Shown here piece after piece: positions 45,925 through 54,954 of a stretch of DNA of 64,000 nucleotides. Source of the stretch: CAZNLH01 sp964573995 (lineage in GTDB: Bacteria > Gemmatimonadota > CAZMKB01 > CAZNLH01); contig CAZNLH010000004.1 in assembly GCA_964573995.1 (NCBI GenBank), positions 1 to 64,000 of the forward strand. The letters are read 5' to 3'. How positions within the stretch are numbered: position 1 is the first letter of the stretch; each line of letters starts with the position of its first letter. Below the pieces are notes generated by a model. That model made no database searches, was not told where the DNA came from, and saw only the letters and a program-made list of their open reading frames with translations. The position numbers and the translations under genes were made by a program.

Positions 45925-47043
45925 ATGAAGGTTTTATCTCAGAGAGAAACTCTTTATCACAACTTATCAGCCATCGCGAATATCGTCCCTCAACATACTT
46001 CCCTCCCGATACTTTCCAACCTATTGATCCAGGCGAAGGGAAGCAAACTCTATTTTACCGCAACTGACCTCGATGTAACGGTGAAGGTATCAATGGAGGC
46101 CAATGTTAAAGAAGAAGGATCACTAACCGTGCCGGCAAAAAAATTACAGGATGTGTTCAGGGAACTGCCGGATGCTGAATTGGCATTGGAAAAGAGAGAT
46201 TCCAGGTTGGTAATAGAGAGTGAGAAGAGTCATTTTGAAATATTGTCTCTTCCAGAAGAGGATTACCCAGTGGTGCCTAAAGTGCAGGAAGATGGGGGCG
46301 TGAAATTTCTTGCGGACCTCGTGAGGGATTGGGCGGATTTGCTATTGTTTGCGGTGTCCAAGGACGAGAGTCGTCCTGTCCTGGGGGGTGTCCTGTGGGA
46401 GATAGATGACAGAGAGTTCACCATGGTGGCTACAAATGGTCACAGGTTGGCCAAGTTGACTCATAAGGGGAGTTTTAAGAAGATTGCCGGGTTGAAGGAC
46501 ATAATACTGCCACCGAAGGCGATTAACCTCTTGGTGAGGTTGTCTGAGAGAGGTGCGTCAATAGAGATTGTGCCTGGGGAAAACCATCTCTTGTTCAAGG
46601 GGAGTGACTACGAGATATATACCAGGTTGATGGAGGGACCATATCCGAACTACACGCAAGTGATTCCAAAGGACAACGACAAGATCGCCTTACTGGACAG
46701 GGTTGATATGCTTGGTGCCGTCAGGAGGGCAGCACTTATGGCGAACGCGGCAACCAAGAGGATAGAATTGGGTTTTGAAAAGAATTTGCTTGCTATTGCG
46801 GTGAGCACGAGGGATGTGGGTGAGGCCAGGTGCGAGGTGGATGCAGATTATGCAGGAGAGTCGGTAAGGCTGGATTTTAATGCAGGCTACCTGGAGGACG
46901 TGTTGAAGGTGATAAAGAGTGAGAAGGTGAGGATGAGTTTCAAGGGACCGGACAGGGCGTCTGTAATAGAACCGGATGAGCAGGAAGGTGGAGTTGAGTA
47001 CCTGTGCCTGGTGATGCCATTGAGAGTGCTTGAAACTGCTTGA
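45925..47043 (+). CDS. dnaN: DNA polymerase III sliding clamp (beta subunit)
   Basis: 372 residues spanning the three clamp domains, from MKVLSQRETLYHNLSAIANI to the C-terminal YLCLVMPLRV. The ring tethers polymerase III to DNA. ATG 45925 has GAGGAGGAG at ideal spacing. The gene begins in C-rich sequence and becomes G-rich after about 46080. It is followed by a 152-bp gap, where recF would usually be. Confidence 0.97.
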   Translation: MKVLSQRETLYHNLSAIANIVPQHTSLPILSNLLIQAKGSKLYFTATDLDVTVKVSMEANVKEEGSLTVPAKKLQDVFRELPDAELALEKRDSRLVIESEKSHFEILSLPEEDYPVVPKVQEDGGVKFLADLVRDWADLLLFAVSKDESRPVLGGVLWEIDDREFTMVATNGHRLAKLTHKGSFKKIAGLKDIILPPKAINLLVRLSERGASIEIVPGENHLLFKGSDYEIYTRLMEGPYPNYTQVIPKDNDKIALLDRVDMLGAVRRAALMANAATKRIELGFEKNLLAIAVSTRDVGEARCEVDADYAGESVRLDFNAGYLEDVLKVIKSEKVRMSFKGPDRASVIEPDEQEGGVEYLCLVMPLRVLETA

Positions 47044-47068
47044 CTGGTATAGTTAAAATAATTAAATT
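47040..47068 (+). promoter_or_regulatory. Candidate promoter for dciA-gyrB
   Basis: TTGACT (47040-47045), 17 bp, TAAATT (47063-47068), overlapping the dnaN stop. Two TGTGGAATA sequences (47086-47094 and 47165-47173) follow; they are distant reverse-strand DnaA-box variants. Confidence 0.4.
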
Positions 47069-47195
47069 ATGGGTGTACAATTGGGTGTGGAATATATTAA
47101 ACCGCAAGCGAATATGGAAGTTCACCGATCTTTATAATATTTTGTAAGCATACCTTATTGCCAGTGTGGAATACTGAGGGAGTTGGGGGTAACCC

Positions 47196-47477
47196 ATGGA
47201 AAAAGTGAGCGATATAGTTGGGGATATATTGGGGGCGTTGGGGATGGAGAAGAGGGTGTATGAATATCGAGTTGTTACGGAGTGGAAGGAGATTGTGGGA
47301 GAAGTAATTGCCGGGAGGGTCATTCCGGTTGGAATAGACAGGGGGAGGCTGATCCTGAAGGTTAAGTCATCTTCATGGATGATGGAAATGAGGATGATGG
47401 GAGAAGAGATCAAGAGAAGGGTTTGCAGCCATATTGGGAGCGAGGTTGTACAAGAGATACGTTTTGTGAGAGATTAA
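47196..47477 (+). CDS. dciA: DciA-type replicative helicase loader (DUF721)
   Basis: 93 residues matching the DUF721/DciA core: WKEIVGEVIAGRVIPVGIDR, then GRLILKVKSSSWMMEMRMM and a C-terminal RRVCSHIGSEVVQEIRF. It helps load DnaB helicase in bacteria lacking DnaC or DnaI. Shorter than many DciA proteins, holding only the core. It is followed by gyrB after 19 bp. Confidence 0.85.
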   Translation: MEKVSDIVGDILGALGMEKRVYEYRVVTEWKEIVGEVIAGRVIPVGIDRGRLILKVKSSSWMMEMRMMGEEIKRRVCSHIGSEVVQEIRFVRD

Positions 47478-47496
47478 AAGAGTCAGGGGGGGATTA

Positions 47497-49437
47497 ATGA
47501 GGGACAAGGAAGGAAGAGGGACGGGAGAGGAATATAGATCGGGCGAGATACAGGTGATGAAGGGGATGGAACACGTAAGGAAGCGCCCGAGCATGTATAT
47601 AGGCAGTACCGGAAAAAGGGGATTGAGGCACTTGATCAGCGAGGTGGTTGATAATGCCATTGATGAAGCGATGGTTGGTTATTGCGACAGGATAGTGGTG
47701 GAGATAAAAGATGACAGCTCGGTGATGGTGGTAGATAACGGGAGGGGAATCCCTGTAGATCCGCACCCTACTGAGAAAATCCCAGGTGTTGAATTGGTGC
47801 TTACGACCCTTTATTCGGGCGGAAAGTTCAACGATAAGGTATACAAGGTCAGTGGAGGGCTACACGGCGTTGGTGTATCAGTGGTGAATGCGTTATCAGA
47901 GTGGCTCATTGTCGAGGTCTGCAGAGAAGGCAAGGTATACAGACAACAGTACAGGCGCGGGGTGTGTGTGGCGGGGCTTGAGGTGGTGGGGAAGAGGAAG
48001 AATACGGGCACTATGATCCACTTCATGCCAGACAGGGAGATCTTCGAGGATATTGATTATGAAGGGAGAATTGTCGCTTCCAGGCTTAGAGAACTGGCAT
48101 TTCTCAACAGGGGACTGGCCATTGCGTTCCGTGATGACTGTGGTGAAGACAAGATTGATGAGGAATACCGTTATGCTGGAGGGACGGCCGCCTTCGTGTC
48201 ATATCTCAACGAGGAACTGGTGGGCAAGAAGCCCCTTTATGGGAAACCTATTCAGTTTGAGGTAGATAAGGAAGGAACCATAGTAGACGTAGCAATACTG
48301 CACAACGAATCGTACAGGGAGTTGATTTATACTTTCGTCAACAATATCAACACACATGAGGGAGGGACACACCTGATAGGGTTGAAATCGGGATTGACGC
48401 GTTCTATAACCGATTATGCAAGAAGGAATAACATGGTAAAGAACGCGGGGCGAGGAATTACAGGCGAAGACGTGAGGGAGGGACTGGTGGTGGTGCTGAA
48501 TATAAGGTTGAGGGAACCTCAGTTCGAGGGACAGACCAAGACGAAACTGGGAAACAGCGAGGTAAAGGGGATCGTCGAGTCTGTCGTCTATGAAAACCTT
48601 TCCAAGCACCTGGAGGAGAGGCCGAGGGTGGCGAAGGTAATAGTAGAAAAGGCCTTGGAGTCCATGAGGGTGCGCGAGGCGGAGAGAAAGGTTCGTGAAC
48701 TTACGAGGAGAAAGAATGCCCTTGAAGGCGGTACGCTGCCCGGTAAACTGGCGGATTGTTCTATCAGGGACCCTTCAGCATGTGAGTTGTACCTCGTTGA
48801 AGGTGATTCAGCGGGGGGCTCGGCGAAACAGGGCAGGGACCGGAGATACCAGGCAATCCTGCCGTTGCGGGGGAAGATATTGAACGTGGAAAAGTCACGT
48901 ATCGAGAAGATCCTCGGCAACGAAGAGATAAAGACCCTGATAACAGCGGTAGGAACCGGCATTGGAGAGAACGACTTTGACATTAAAAAGGCGAGGTATC
49001 ACAAACTCATAATCATGACTGATGCGGACGTCGACGGTGCACACATCAGGACACTTCTCCTCACTTTCTTCTATAGACACATGAGGGGTCTGATCGAAGA
49101 GGGGTACATCTATATCGCCCAGCCTCCACTCTTCCGGATTTCAAACGGTAAGGAGGAAATGTTCGCCTATGCCGAAGATGAAATGGAGAAGTACGTGGAT
49201 AGTCTCAATAAGGGCAAAAAGGTTCACGTGCAGCGTTACAAGGGCCTTGGGGAGATGAACCCGGCGCAACTCTGGGAGACCACGATGAACCCGGATAAGA
49301 GGGTACTATACAGGGTGGTGCTGGAGGAAGACACCGAGGCGGATAAACTCTTCACGATCCTTATGGGAGACAAGGTGGAGCCGAGGAGAGAGTTCATAAG
49401 GGCAAATGCCAGGTATGTGAGAAACCTGGACGTATGA
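47497..49437 (+). CDS. gyrB: DNA gyrase subunit B
   Basis: 646 residues. GHKL ATPase (VVDNAIDEAMVGYCDRI, VDNGRGIPVD, GGLHGVGVSVVNALS), TOPRIM motif EGDSAGGSAKQGRDR with TDADVDGAHIRTL, and the C-terminal RREFIRANARYVRNLDV. It supplies ATP to the gyrase that introduces negative supercoils. ATG 47497 is preceded by a G-rich ribosome site. Confidence 0.97.
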   Translation: MRDKEGRGTGEEYRSGEIQVMKGMEHVRKRPSMYIGSTGKRGLRHLISEVVDNAIDEAMVGYCDRIVVEIKDDSSVMVVDNGRGIPVDPHPTEKIPGVELVLTTLYSGGKFNDKVYKVSGGLHGVGVSVVNALSEWLIVEVCREGKVYRQQYRRGVCVAGLEVVGKRKNTGTMIHFMPDREIFEDIDYEGRIVASRLRELAFLNRGLAIAFRDDCGEDKIDEEYRYAGGTAAFVSYLNEELVGKKPLYGKPIQFEVDKEGTIVDVAILHNESYRELIYTFVNNINTHEGGTHLIGLKSGLTRSITDYARRNNMVKNAGRGITGEDVREGLVVVLNIRLREPQFEGQTKTKLGNSEVKGIVESVVYENLSKHLEERPRVAKVIVEKALESMRVREAERKVRELTRRKNALEGGTLPGKLADCSIRDPSACELYLVEGDSAGGSAKQGRDRRYQAILPLRGKILNVEKSRIEKILGNEEIKTLITAVGTGIGENDFDIKKARYHKLIIMTDADVDGAHIRTLLLTFFYRHMRGLIEEGYIYIAQPPLFRISNGKEEMFAYAEDEMEKYVDSLNKGKKVHVQRYKGLGEMNPAQLWETTMNPDKRVLYRVVLEEDTEADKLFTILMGDKVEPRREFIRANARYVRNLDV

Positions 49438-49578
49438 GAATGTTGCACATGAGCGTATCTTCGGCACTAAAACCGCCGCTCACATCCCGTGATACAGCCT
49501 TATCTTAGTAGAGAGGCACCGGCATCGCGGGAATGCTTGACCAACCCTCGCTCTTATAGTTGAGTTCATCGATAACCG

Positions 49579-49618
49579 TGGACGACCGTATCCGTGACTA
49601 AAAGGAGGCGGTCGTCCA
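49579..49618 (+). promoter_or_regulatory. Leader hairpin 62 bp upstream of gyrA
   Basis: A perfect 10-bp stem TGGACGACCG / CGGTCGTCCA (49579-49588 with 49609-49618) encloses a 20-base loop that contains AAAGGAGG, a strong ribosome-site sequence not followed by a convincing start. In the 242-bp gyrB-gyrA gap I see no other element. It may be a leader structure or attenuator. Confidence 0.4.
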
Positions 49619-49679
49619 GGTTTGTCGTGCAAGGGAACGGATATTACGGTAAAAGGAAGTAAACAGGGGGAAAACGTAC

Positions 49680-52145
49680 ATGCCGATCGAAACGCGAGAA
49701 AGAGAGATCCCGAGGTTCATCGAAGATGAAATGCGCGACAGTTACATTGACTATTCCATGTCTGTTATTGTGGGGAGGGCCCTTCCTGACGTCAGGGATG
49801 GCCTGAAACCGGTGCACCGTAGGATTCTTTATGCTATGAACGACATAGGGCTGCTTCCAAATCGTCCGTTTAAGAAGAGTGCATCGGTGGTGGGGGACGT
49901 GCTGGCCCGTTTTCATCCTCATGGCGACAGTGCCGTTTATGACACTATGGTGAGAATGGCCCAGGATTTTTCTCTGAGGTACCCGCTGATAGACGGGCAG
50001 GGAAACTTCGGCTCGGTCGATGGTGATCAGGCGGCGGCATACAGATACACGGAGGCGAGGATGACGACCGTGTCGGTGGAGATGCTGGCCGATATCGACA
50101 AGGATACGGTCGATTTCATGCCGAACTTCGACAACAGTCAAAAGGAACCAATCGTACTCCCATCGAAGGTGCCAAACCTCCTTATAAATGGTTCTGCGGG
50201 GATTGCGGTCGGCATGGCCACCAACATCCCCCCTCACAATATAAAGGAGGTGGTAGACTGCGCGGTGAGGTTGATAGAAGAGCCCGAAGTGGATGACGAC
50301 AGGCTCCTCGAACTGATAGAAGGGCCAGACTTTCCCGGTGGTGCATATGTTTGCGGAAGAGAAGGCTTCCTGAGTTACTTCAAGACCGGAAAAGGCAGGC
50401 TGATCCTGCGATCAAAGGTCGTTCGTGAGACAAGAAAGGATGGAAGAGAATCGCTGATTATTACCGAGATTCCTTATCAGGTAAACAAGGCCCGACTTGT
50501 AGAGCAGGTAGCCACGCTGGTGAAAGGTAAACAGATCGAAGGCATATCTGATTTGAGGGATGAATCAGACCGGGATGGAATGAGGGTGGTCATCGAACTG
50601 AAACGGCACGCCGACTCCGAGATCCTACTGAATACCCTCTACAAGAAGACTCAGATGCAGGTGACGTTTGGGGTGATCCTCCTTGCCCTGGTGGATGGGG
50701 TGCCGGAAATTCTCAACTTCAGGCAGGTGCTGGAGAAGTTTATTGAGCACAGGCATGAGGTCGTGAAGAGGCGCACGATCTTTGAACTGGACAAGGCTGA
50801 AAAGCGGGCTCATATCCTCGAGGGATTGAAGATCGCGGTGGACAACATAGACGAGATCGTCAGGATCATTAGAGGGGCGCGTGATGGGGCTGCTGCCAGG
50901 GAGGCGCTCATGGCCCGTTTTGCACTCTCGCAGATACAGGCACAGGCAATACTGGACATGAGGCTCGCGAGATTGACCGGGCTTGAAAGGGAGAAGGTGG
51001 AGGAAGAGTACCGGGAACTGTTGAAGACGATCGCGAGATTGAAAGGGATCCTCGAATCGAAGAGCAGGCGCATGGGGGTTGTAAGGGAGGAAATGCTTGA
51101 AATGAGCGATAAATTTGGAGACCCCAGGCGAACGGAAGTAATAGAAAGGGCGGAGGATATCGACATTGAAGATATAATTTCAGATGAGGAGATGGTTATA
51201 ACACTGACTCACAAAGGCTATATAAAGCGTATATCCACCCGCACGTATAGAATGCAAAAAAGGGGTGGCAAGGGGATAATAGGGATGGTGACGAACGAGG
51301 GGGATTTTGTGGAGCACATGTTCATAGCCTCCACCAAGGAGTACATCCTCTTTTTTACAAAGAAGGGGATATGTCACTGGTTGAAGGTATATGAACTGCC
51401 CCAGGGGGGAAGAGAAGCGAAGGGGAGGCCGGTGGTGAACCTCCTGCACCTAAAGGAAGGGGACGAGATAGCAGCCTATCTTCCGGTACGTCTGTTCGAG
51501 GAGAGCAAATACCTCTTCATGGCAACAAAGAACGGAATCGTCAAGAAAACAAGGCTCTCGGCCTTCTCCAACCCAAGACAGGGGGGCATTATCGCCGCCA
51601 ACCTGCAGGAGGGAGACGAACTGATCGATGCGGCGATAACCGATGGGCGAAGGAATATAATCCTGGCCACTCGATATGGACACGCAATAAGATTCAGGGA
51701 ACAGGACGTGAGGGATATGGGGAGGAACGCGGCCGGCGTCAGGGGAATAAGGTTGAGGAAGGATGATCAGGTTGTTGGGATGGTAATCGAGGGGAGAGCC
51801 GGGACGCTTCTTGTTGCAACTGAAAGGGGATATGGTAAGCGGTCGGCCTTCGATGCATACAGGATTACCAAGAGGGGGGGTATGGGGGTTATAACCCTGA
51901 AAGTTACAGAGAAGATCGGACGTCTCGTGGCCATCAAGGAAGTGTTGGAGGGAGACAACTTGATGCTCGTTTCCGTGCAGGGGACGGTGATAAGGATGGG
52001 GGCTCGGGGGATAAGAGTGATGGGAAGGAGCACACAGGGGGTGAGGTTGATGAACCTCTCAGAGGGTGATCACCTGGCCGATGTGGCCTGTTTGACGGAG
52101 GAAAAACTCGAGGAGAAAGAGGATAACGATCAGCACCAGGAGTGA
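49680..52145 (+). CDS. gyrA: DNA gyrase subunit A
   Basis: 821 residues. The breakage-reunion domain has RALPDVRDGLKPVHRRIL and the catalytic Tyr in AAAYRYTEARM. The C-terminal beta-pinwheel contains the GyrA box as QKRGGKG, which favours gyrase over topoisomerase IV. ATG 49680 has a G-rich ribosome site nine bases upstream. The tail is acidic (LEEKEDNDQHQE). Confidence 0.96.
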   Translation: MPIETREREIPRFIEDEMRDSYIDYSMSVIVGRALPDVRDGLKPVHRRILYAMNDIGLLPNRPFKKSASVVGDVLARFHPHGDSAVYDTMVRMAQDFSLRYPLIDGQGNFGSVDGDQAAAYRYTEARMTTVSVEMLADIDKDTVDFMPNFDNSQKEPIVLPSKVPNLLINGSAGIAVGMATNIPPHNIKEVVDCAVRLIEEPEVDDDRLLELIEGPDFPGGAYVCGREGFLSYFKTGKGRLILRSKVVRETRKDGRESLIITEIPYQVNKARLVEQVATLVKGKQIEGISDLRDESDRDGMRVVIELKRHADSEILLNTLYKKTQMQVTFGVILLALVDGVPEILNFRQVLEKFIEHRHEVVKRRTIFELDKAEKRAHILEGLKIAVDNIDEIVRIIRGARDGAAAREALMARFALSQIQAQAILDMRLARLTGLEREKVEEEYRELLKTIARLKGILESKSRRMGVVREEMLEMSDKFGDPRRTEVIERAEDIDIEDIISDEEMVITLTHKGYIKRISTRTYRMQKRGGKGIIGMVTNEGDFVEHMFIASTKEYILFFTKKGICHWLKVYELPQGGREAKGRPVVNLLHLKEGDEIAAYLPVRLFEESKYLFMATKNGIVKKTRLSAFSNPRQGGIIAANLQEGDELIDAAITDGRRNIILATRYGHAIRFREQDVRDMGRNAAGVRGIRLRKDDQVVGMVIEGRAGTLLVATERGYGKRSAFDAYRITKRGGMGVITLKVTEKIGRLVAIKEVLEGDNLMLVSVQGTVIRMGARGIRVMGRSTQGVRLMNLSEGDHLADVACLTEEKLEEKEDNDQHQE

Positions 52146-52313
52146 GTAATTTTTTATTGTGCCTGAACTTTTTTTGATCCATGTTGTGGGCTGTTCTATC
52201 AGACGGAGCACAAGTGCGGCGAGGCAATATCTTATAGGGCAACAAGTTGGGTTATTTTGCACTCGAGGCTTTAATATCCAGGAACATATATTGCGCGGGA
52301 CACCATAAAACAC

Positions 52314-52342
52314 TTGACTTATGGAGTGAGTGGATATAAAAT
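52314..52342 (+). promoter_or_regulatory. Upstream promoter of the 52497 M23 gene
   Basis: TTGACT (52314-52319), 17 bp, TAAAAT (52337-52342), in the 351-bp gap after gyrA. Confidence 0.6.
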
Positions 52343-52426
52343 TGCGCCGATTGATACGGGCTTAAGACCTGCTAATTGGAGAGTCGGTGCTCCGCCCGTG
52401 TGGTGCTGTCCGCCACCGTTTCCTCC

Positions 52427-52454
52427 TTGAAATAATAGAAGGGGGTGCTATAAT
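52427..52454 (+). promoter_or_regulatory. Proximal promoter of the 52497 M23 gene
   Basis: TTGAAA (52427-52432), 16 bp, TATAAT (52449-52454). Its start near 52461 excludes a start codon at 52455 and supports TTG 52497. Confidence 0.65.
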
Positions 52455-52496
52455 GTGGATTATCGGGAAAGAGACCGGCACGTGAGAGGATATCCC

Positions 52497-53426
52497 TTGG
52501 AAGCAAACTCCTGGACGGTAAACATCATTCCACACTGCGGGGCGAGCCCGAGGGTGTACAGGGTATCCCGGAGACAATTGGGCATCTGCGGAGCCCTTGC
52601 CGCCCTGCTGATGGCCGCTCTTGCTCTTCTATCTTACGGTTTCTTACAGAGGCATTCCAGTGAACGGGAACTTCGGGAAGTCCTGGGAGAGAACCGGGCC
52701 CTGATGGCCAGGTTGGATGAAATGGAGAAGGAAACGGCAAAGTTTCGGGAACGAATGGCAAAGGTTACGGCGGTGGAGACGCAGTTCAGGGAGATCGCCG
52801 GCCTCGCGGGGATCGAGCCCGAAGTCATGAAGGCGGGTATCGGAGGACCGAGTATCGATGTGGGCGCGCGTTACGACGGCGCATGGCTGAGCCGGAGCAC
52901 GGGTGAGAGGGTTGAGCAGACCAGGGAAGACCTTTACACGCTCTTCCGTCGTGCAGACCTTGTCTATCAGGGTCTTGTTGAGTCGCTGGATCAGATGCAG
53001 TTCAGCACGGTGAAATTCTCACGAACTCCATCCGTATGGCCTACCAAAGGTACAATAAGCAGCGGTTTCGGTATAAGGCCTCATCCGATCTTCGGGGATA
53101 AAAGGCCCCACGAAGGGATAGACATCTATGCGCCAAAGGGCTCGCCGATAATTGCTACGGCCGACGGAAAGGTGGTACGCGCGGGGTGGGAGGCCGGGTA
53201 TGGGCTCTCGCTGTTGATTGACCATGGATACGGGTACAAGACGCTGTATGCCCACTGCTCCAAGTTGAAGAAAAACAAGGGTGATACGGTGAGCCGTGGT
53301 GATATTATCGCTATGGTCGGCAGCACGGGGATCACGACTGGGCCGCACCTTCACTATGAGGTCATTGTGAACGGGAAGAATGTAAATCCTGTTTACTATA
53401 TACTCGGTACCGCCATACCCGATTAG
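52497..53426 (+). CDS. Membrane-anchored M23 metallopeptidase
   Basis: 309 residues from TTG 52497 with GAGAGGA upstream. The open frame reaches a GTG at 52455, but that codon overlaps the promoter. Design matches the 31461 protein: a short cytoplasmic start with IIPHCG, one TM (about 30-53, GALAALLMAALALLSYGFL), a coiled-coil (about 56-95) and a C-terminal LytM domain with zinc ligands in HEGIDIYAP and GPHLHYEV. It acts on peptidoglycan in the periplasm. Stand-alone gene. Confidence 0.9.
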   Translation: MEANSWTVNIIPHCGASPRVYRVSRRQLGICGALAALLMAALALLSYGFLQRHSSERELREVLGENRALMARLDEMEKETAKFRERMAKVTAVETQFREIAGLAGIEPEVMKAGIGGPSIDVGARYDGAWLSRSTGERVEQTREDLYTLFRRADLVYQGLVESLDQMQFSTVKFSRTPSVWPTKGTISSGFGIRPHPIFGDKRPHEGIDIYAPKGSPIIATADGKVVRAGWEAGYGLSLLIDHGYGYKTLYAHCSKLKKNKGDTVSRGDIIAMVGSTGITTGPHLHYEVIVNGKNVNPVYYILGTAIPD

Positions 53427-53546
53427 TACCAAACCGGGACTTGAATTGTAAAGCGCGTATGCGGATTCCCGGAATTGCCTTATGATATAACCGGCCCTTT
53501 CCACGCAGATCCTTTCCTTGGTAACGATCCATCCATGTTCCCTCTG

Positions 53547-53574
53547 TTGATTTTTTAGACCGGTTTTGTATAAT
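53547..53574 (+). promoter_or_regulatory. Promoter of the M16 peptidase operon
   Basis: TTGATT (53547-53552), 16 bp, TATAAT (53569-53574). Transcription would begin near 53581, about 100 bases before ATG 53683. Confidence 0.65.
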
Positions 53575-53682
53575 TTAGGTTCGCGTTACGGGCATGATCC
53601 GAAAGAGAACCCCGTATAATGAACCACAAGCGATCGAGTCTTTACCCGTGATATTTACAGGCCATGGAAGACCTATAGGGCC

Positions 53683-54954
53683 ATGAAGAGTACGATCTAT
53701 CCCTACTATCAGAGGAAGGTGAAAGGTGGTCCGCTCCTCCTGGTAAAAGAGAGGCACGACTTGCCTATCGCCGCGATCAATTTCTGGGTGGCGGCCGGAA
53801 GCGCCCATGAGGAACCGCCCGTAAACGGAATTTCTCACTACTTCGAGCACATCTTTTTCAAGGGTACAGATAAGCATCCGAAGGGAGAAATGGATCGGCA
53901 GATAAAGGCCATGGGCGGATACAGCAACGCGGCCACCTCCTATGAGTTTACGCATTACTACGTTGTGGTGCCTTCGTGGCACGTTGAACGAGCCCTGGAT
54001 CTCCTATCGGATGCATTCCTGAGGCCGTCTGTAAGGCGGGAGGAGGTGGAAAGGGAGAGGATGATCATTCGTGAGGAAATAAGGAGACGTGACGACAATC
54101 CTGGTGCCAGGCTCTTTACCCTGCTCCAGGAAGAGATATTCGGCGGATCGCCGTATGCGATGCCTATATTGGGCAGCGAGGAGAGCCTTGAGAATATAGG
54201 GGTCGATGAACTCGAAGAGTACTACGATGCAAGGTATAATATCTCCAGCCTGATCGTCGTCATAGTGGGAGATGCTGATTGTGATCATATAGAGGCGATG
54301 ATAGGAGACCTAGTAGCGGGCAAGAGAAAACATACGCGGGATGGTATGTCAACGGGCAGGACGGTGGTGTTGAGCCTGGAGGAGAGCAGGAACCGTTTTG
54401 AGGAAAAGGATATAAACCAGGTCTATGCCGCGGTCGGTTTTCAAACCCCGGGGATAAGTGATATGGAATCTCTTCCTGCCCTGGAATTGGCCGCACTGAT
54501 ACTTGGGGGGGGTAAGAGTTCAAGGCTTTACAAGCGCATGCTGGAGCGGGAGAAATTGGTGAGTTCCGTATCGGCCTGGCACATGGAACTCAGGAGCGCG
54601 GGTGTGCTCGGTATTGATACGGTCTTTCGTCCTGGACGGGAGGGGGAGGTGAACCGGTGTCTCTTTGAGGAGATTGGCCGGTTGGCGAGAGAAGGCCCGG
54701 ATGAGGAAGAACTCGCAAGGGCGCGCGTTGTACTGCGTTCCGGATTTCTGTTTGAGAACGAGACGAACGCGGCAATATCAGGGACTCTCGGATACTACGA
54801 GGTTGAGTTCGGGGGAGTGGCCTTCGCCCTGAATTACCTTGAAGCCCTTGAACGCGTGAGTGGAGAGGAGATCAGGTGGGCAGTTGAGCGATATGTCCAC
54901 GACCAACCATTTGCAAGAGTAATGGTGGGACCGGGGGGAGATGGCGCGAGATGA
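53683..54954 (+). CDS. M16-family zinc peptidase, active subunit
   Basis: 423 residues. The inverted zinc motif HxxEH is present as HYFEH (52-56), with downstream Glu in REEIRRRDDNPG (about 130-140) as third ligand, so this is the catalytic partner. M16 peptidases degrade or process peptides in a clamshell made of two halves. No signal peptide is visible. It overlaps the following inactive subunit as ATGA, so the two are made together. Confidence 0.93.
   Translation: MKSTIYPYYQRKVKGGPLLLVKERHDLPIAAINFWVAAGSAHEEPPVNGISHYFEHIFFKGTDKHPKGEMDRQIKAMGGYSNAATSYEFTHYYVVVPSWHVERALDLLSDAFLRPSVRREEVERERMIIREEIRRRDDNPGARLFTLLQEEIFGGSPYAMPILGSEESLENIGVDELEEYYDARYNISSLIVVIVGDADCDHIEAMIGDLVAGKRKHTRDGMSTGRTVVLSLEESRNRFEEKDINQVYAAVGFQTPGISDMESLPALELAALILGGGKSSRLYKRMLEREKLVSSVSAWHMELRSAGVLGIDTVFRPGREGEVNRCLFEEIGRLAREGPDEEELARARVVLRSGFLFENETNAAISGTLGYYEVEFGGVAFALNYLEALERVSGEEIRWAVERYVHDQPFARVMVGPGGDGAR

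Noticed and set aside
52455..52496. GTG 52455 as start of the M23 gene
   Set aside because: It overlaps the TATAAT promoter and would precede the transcription start.
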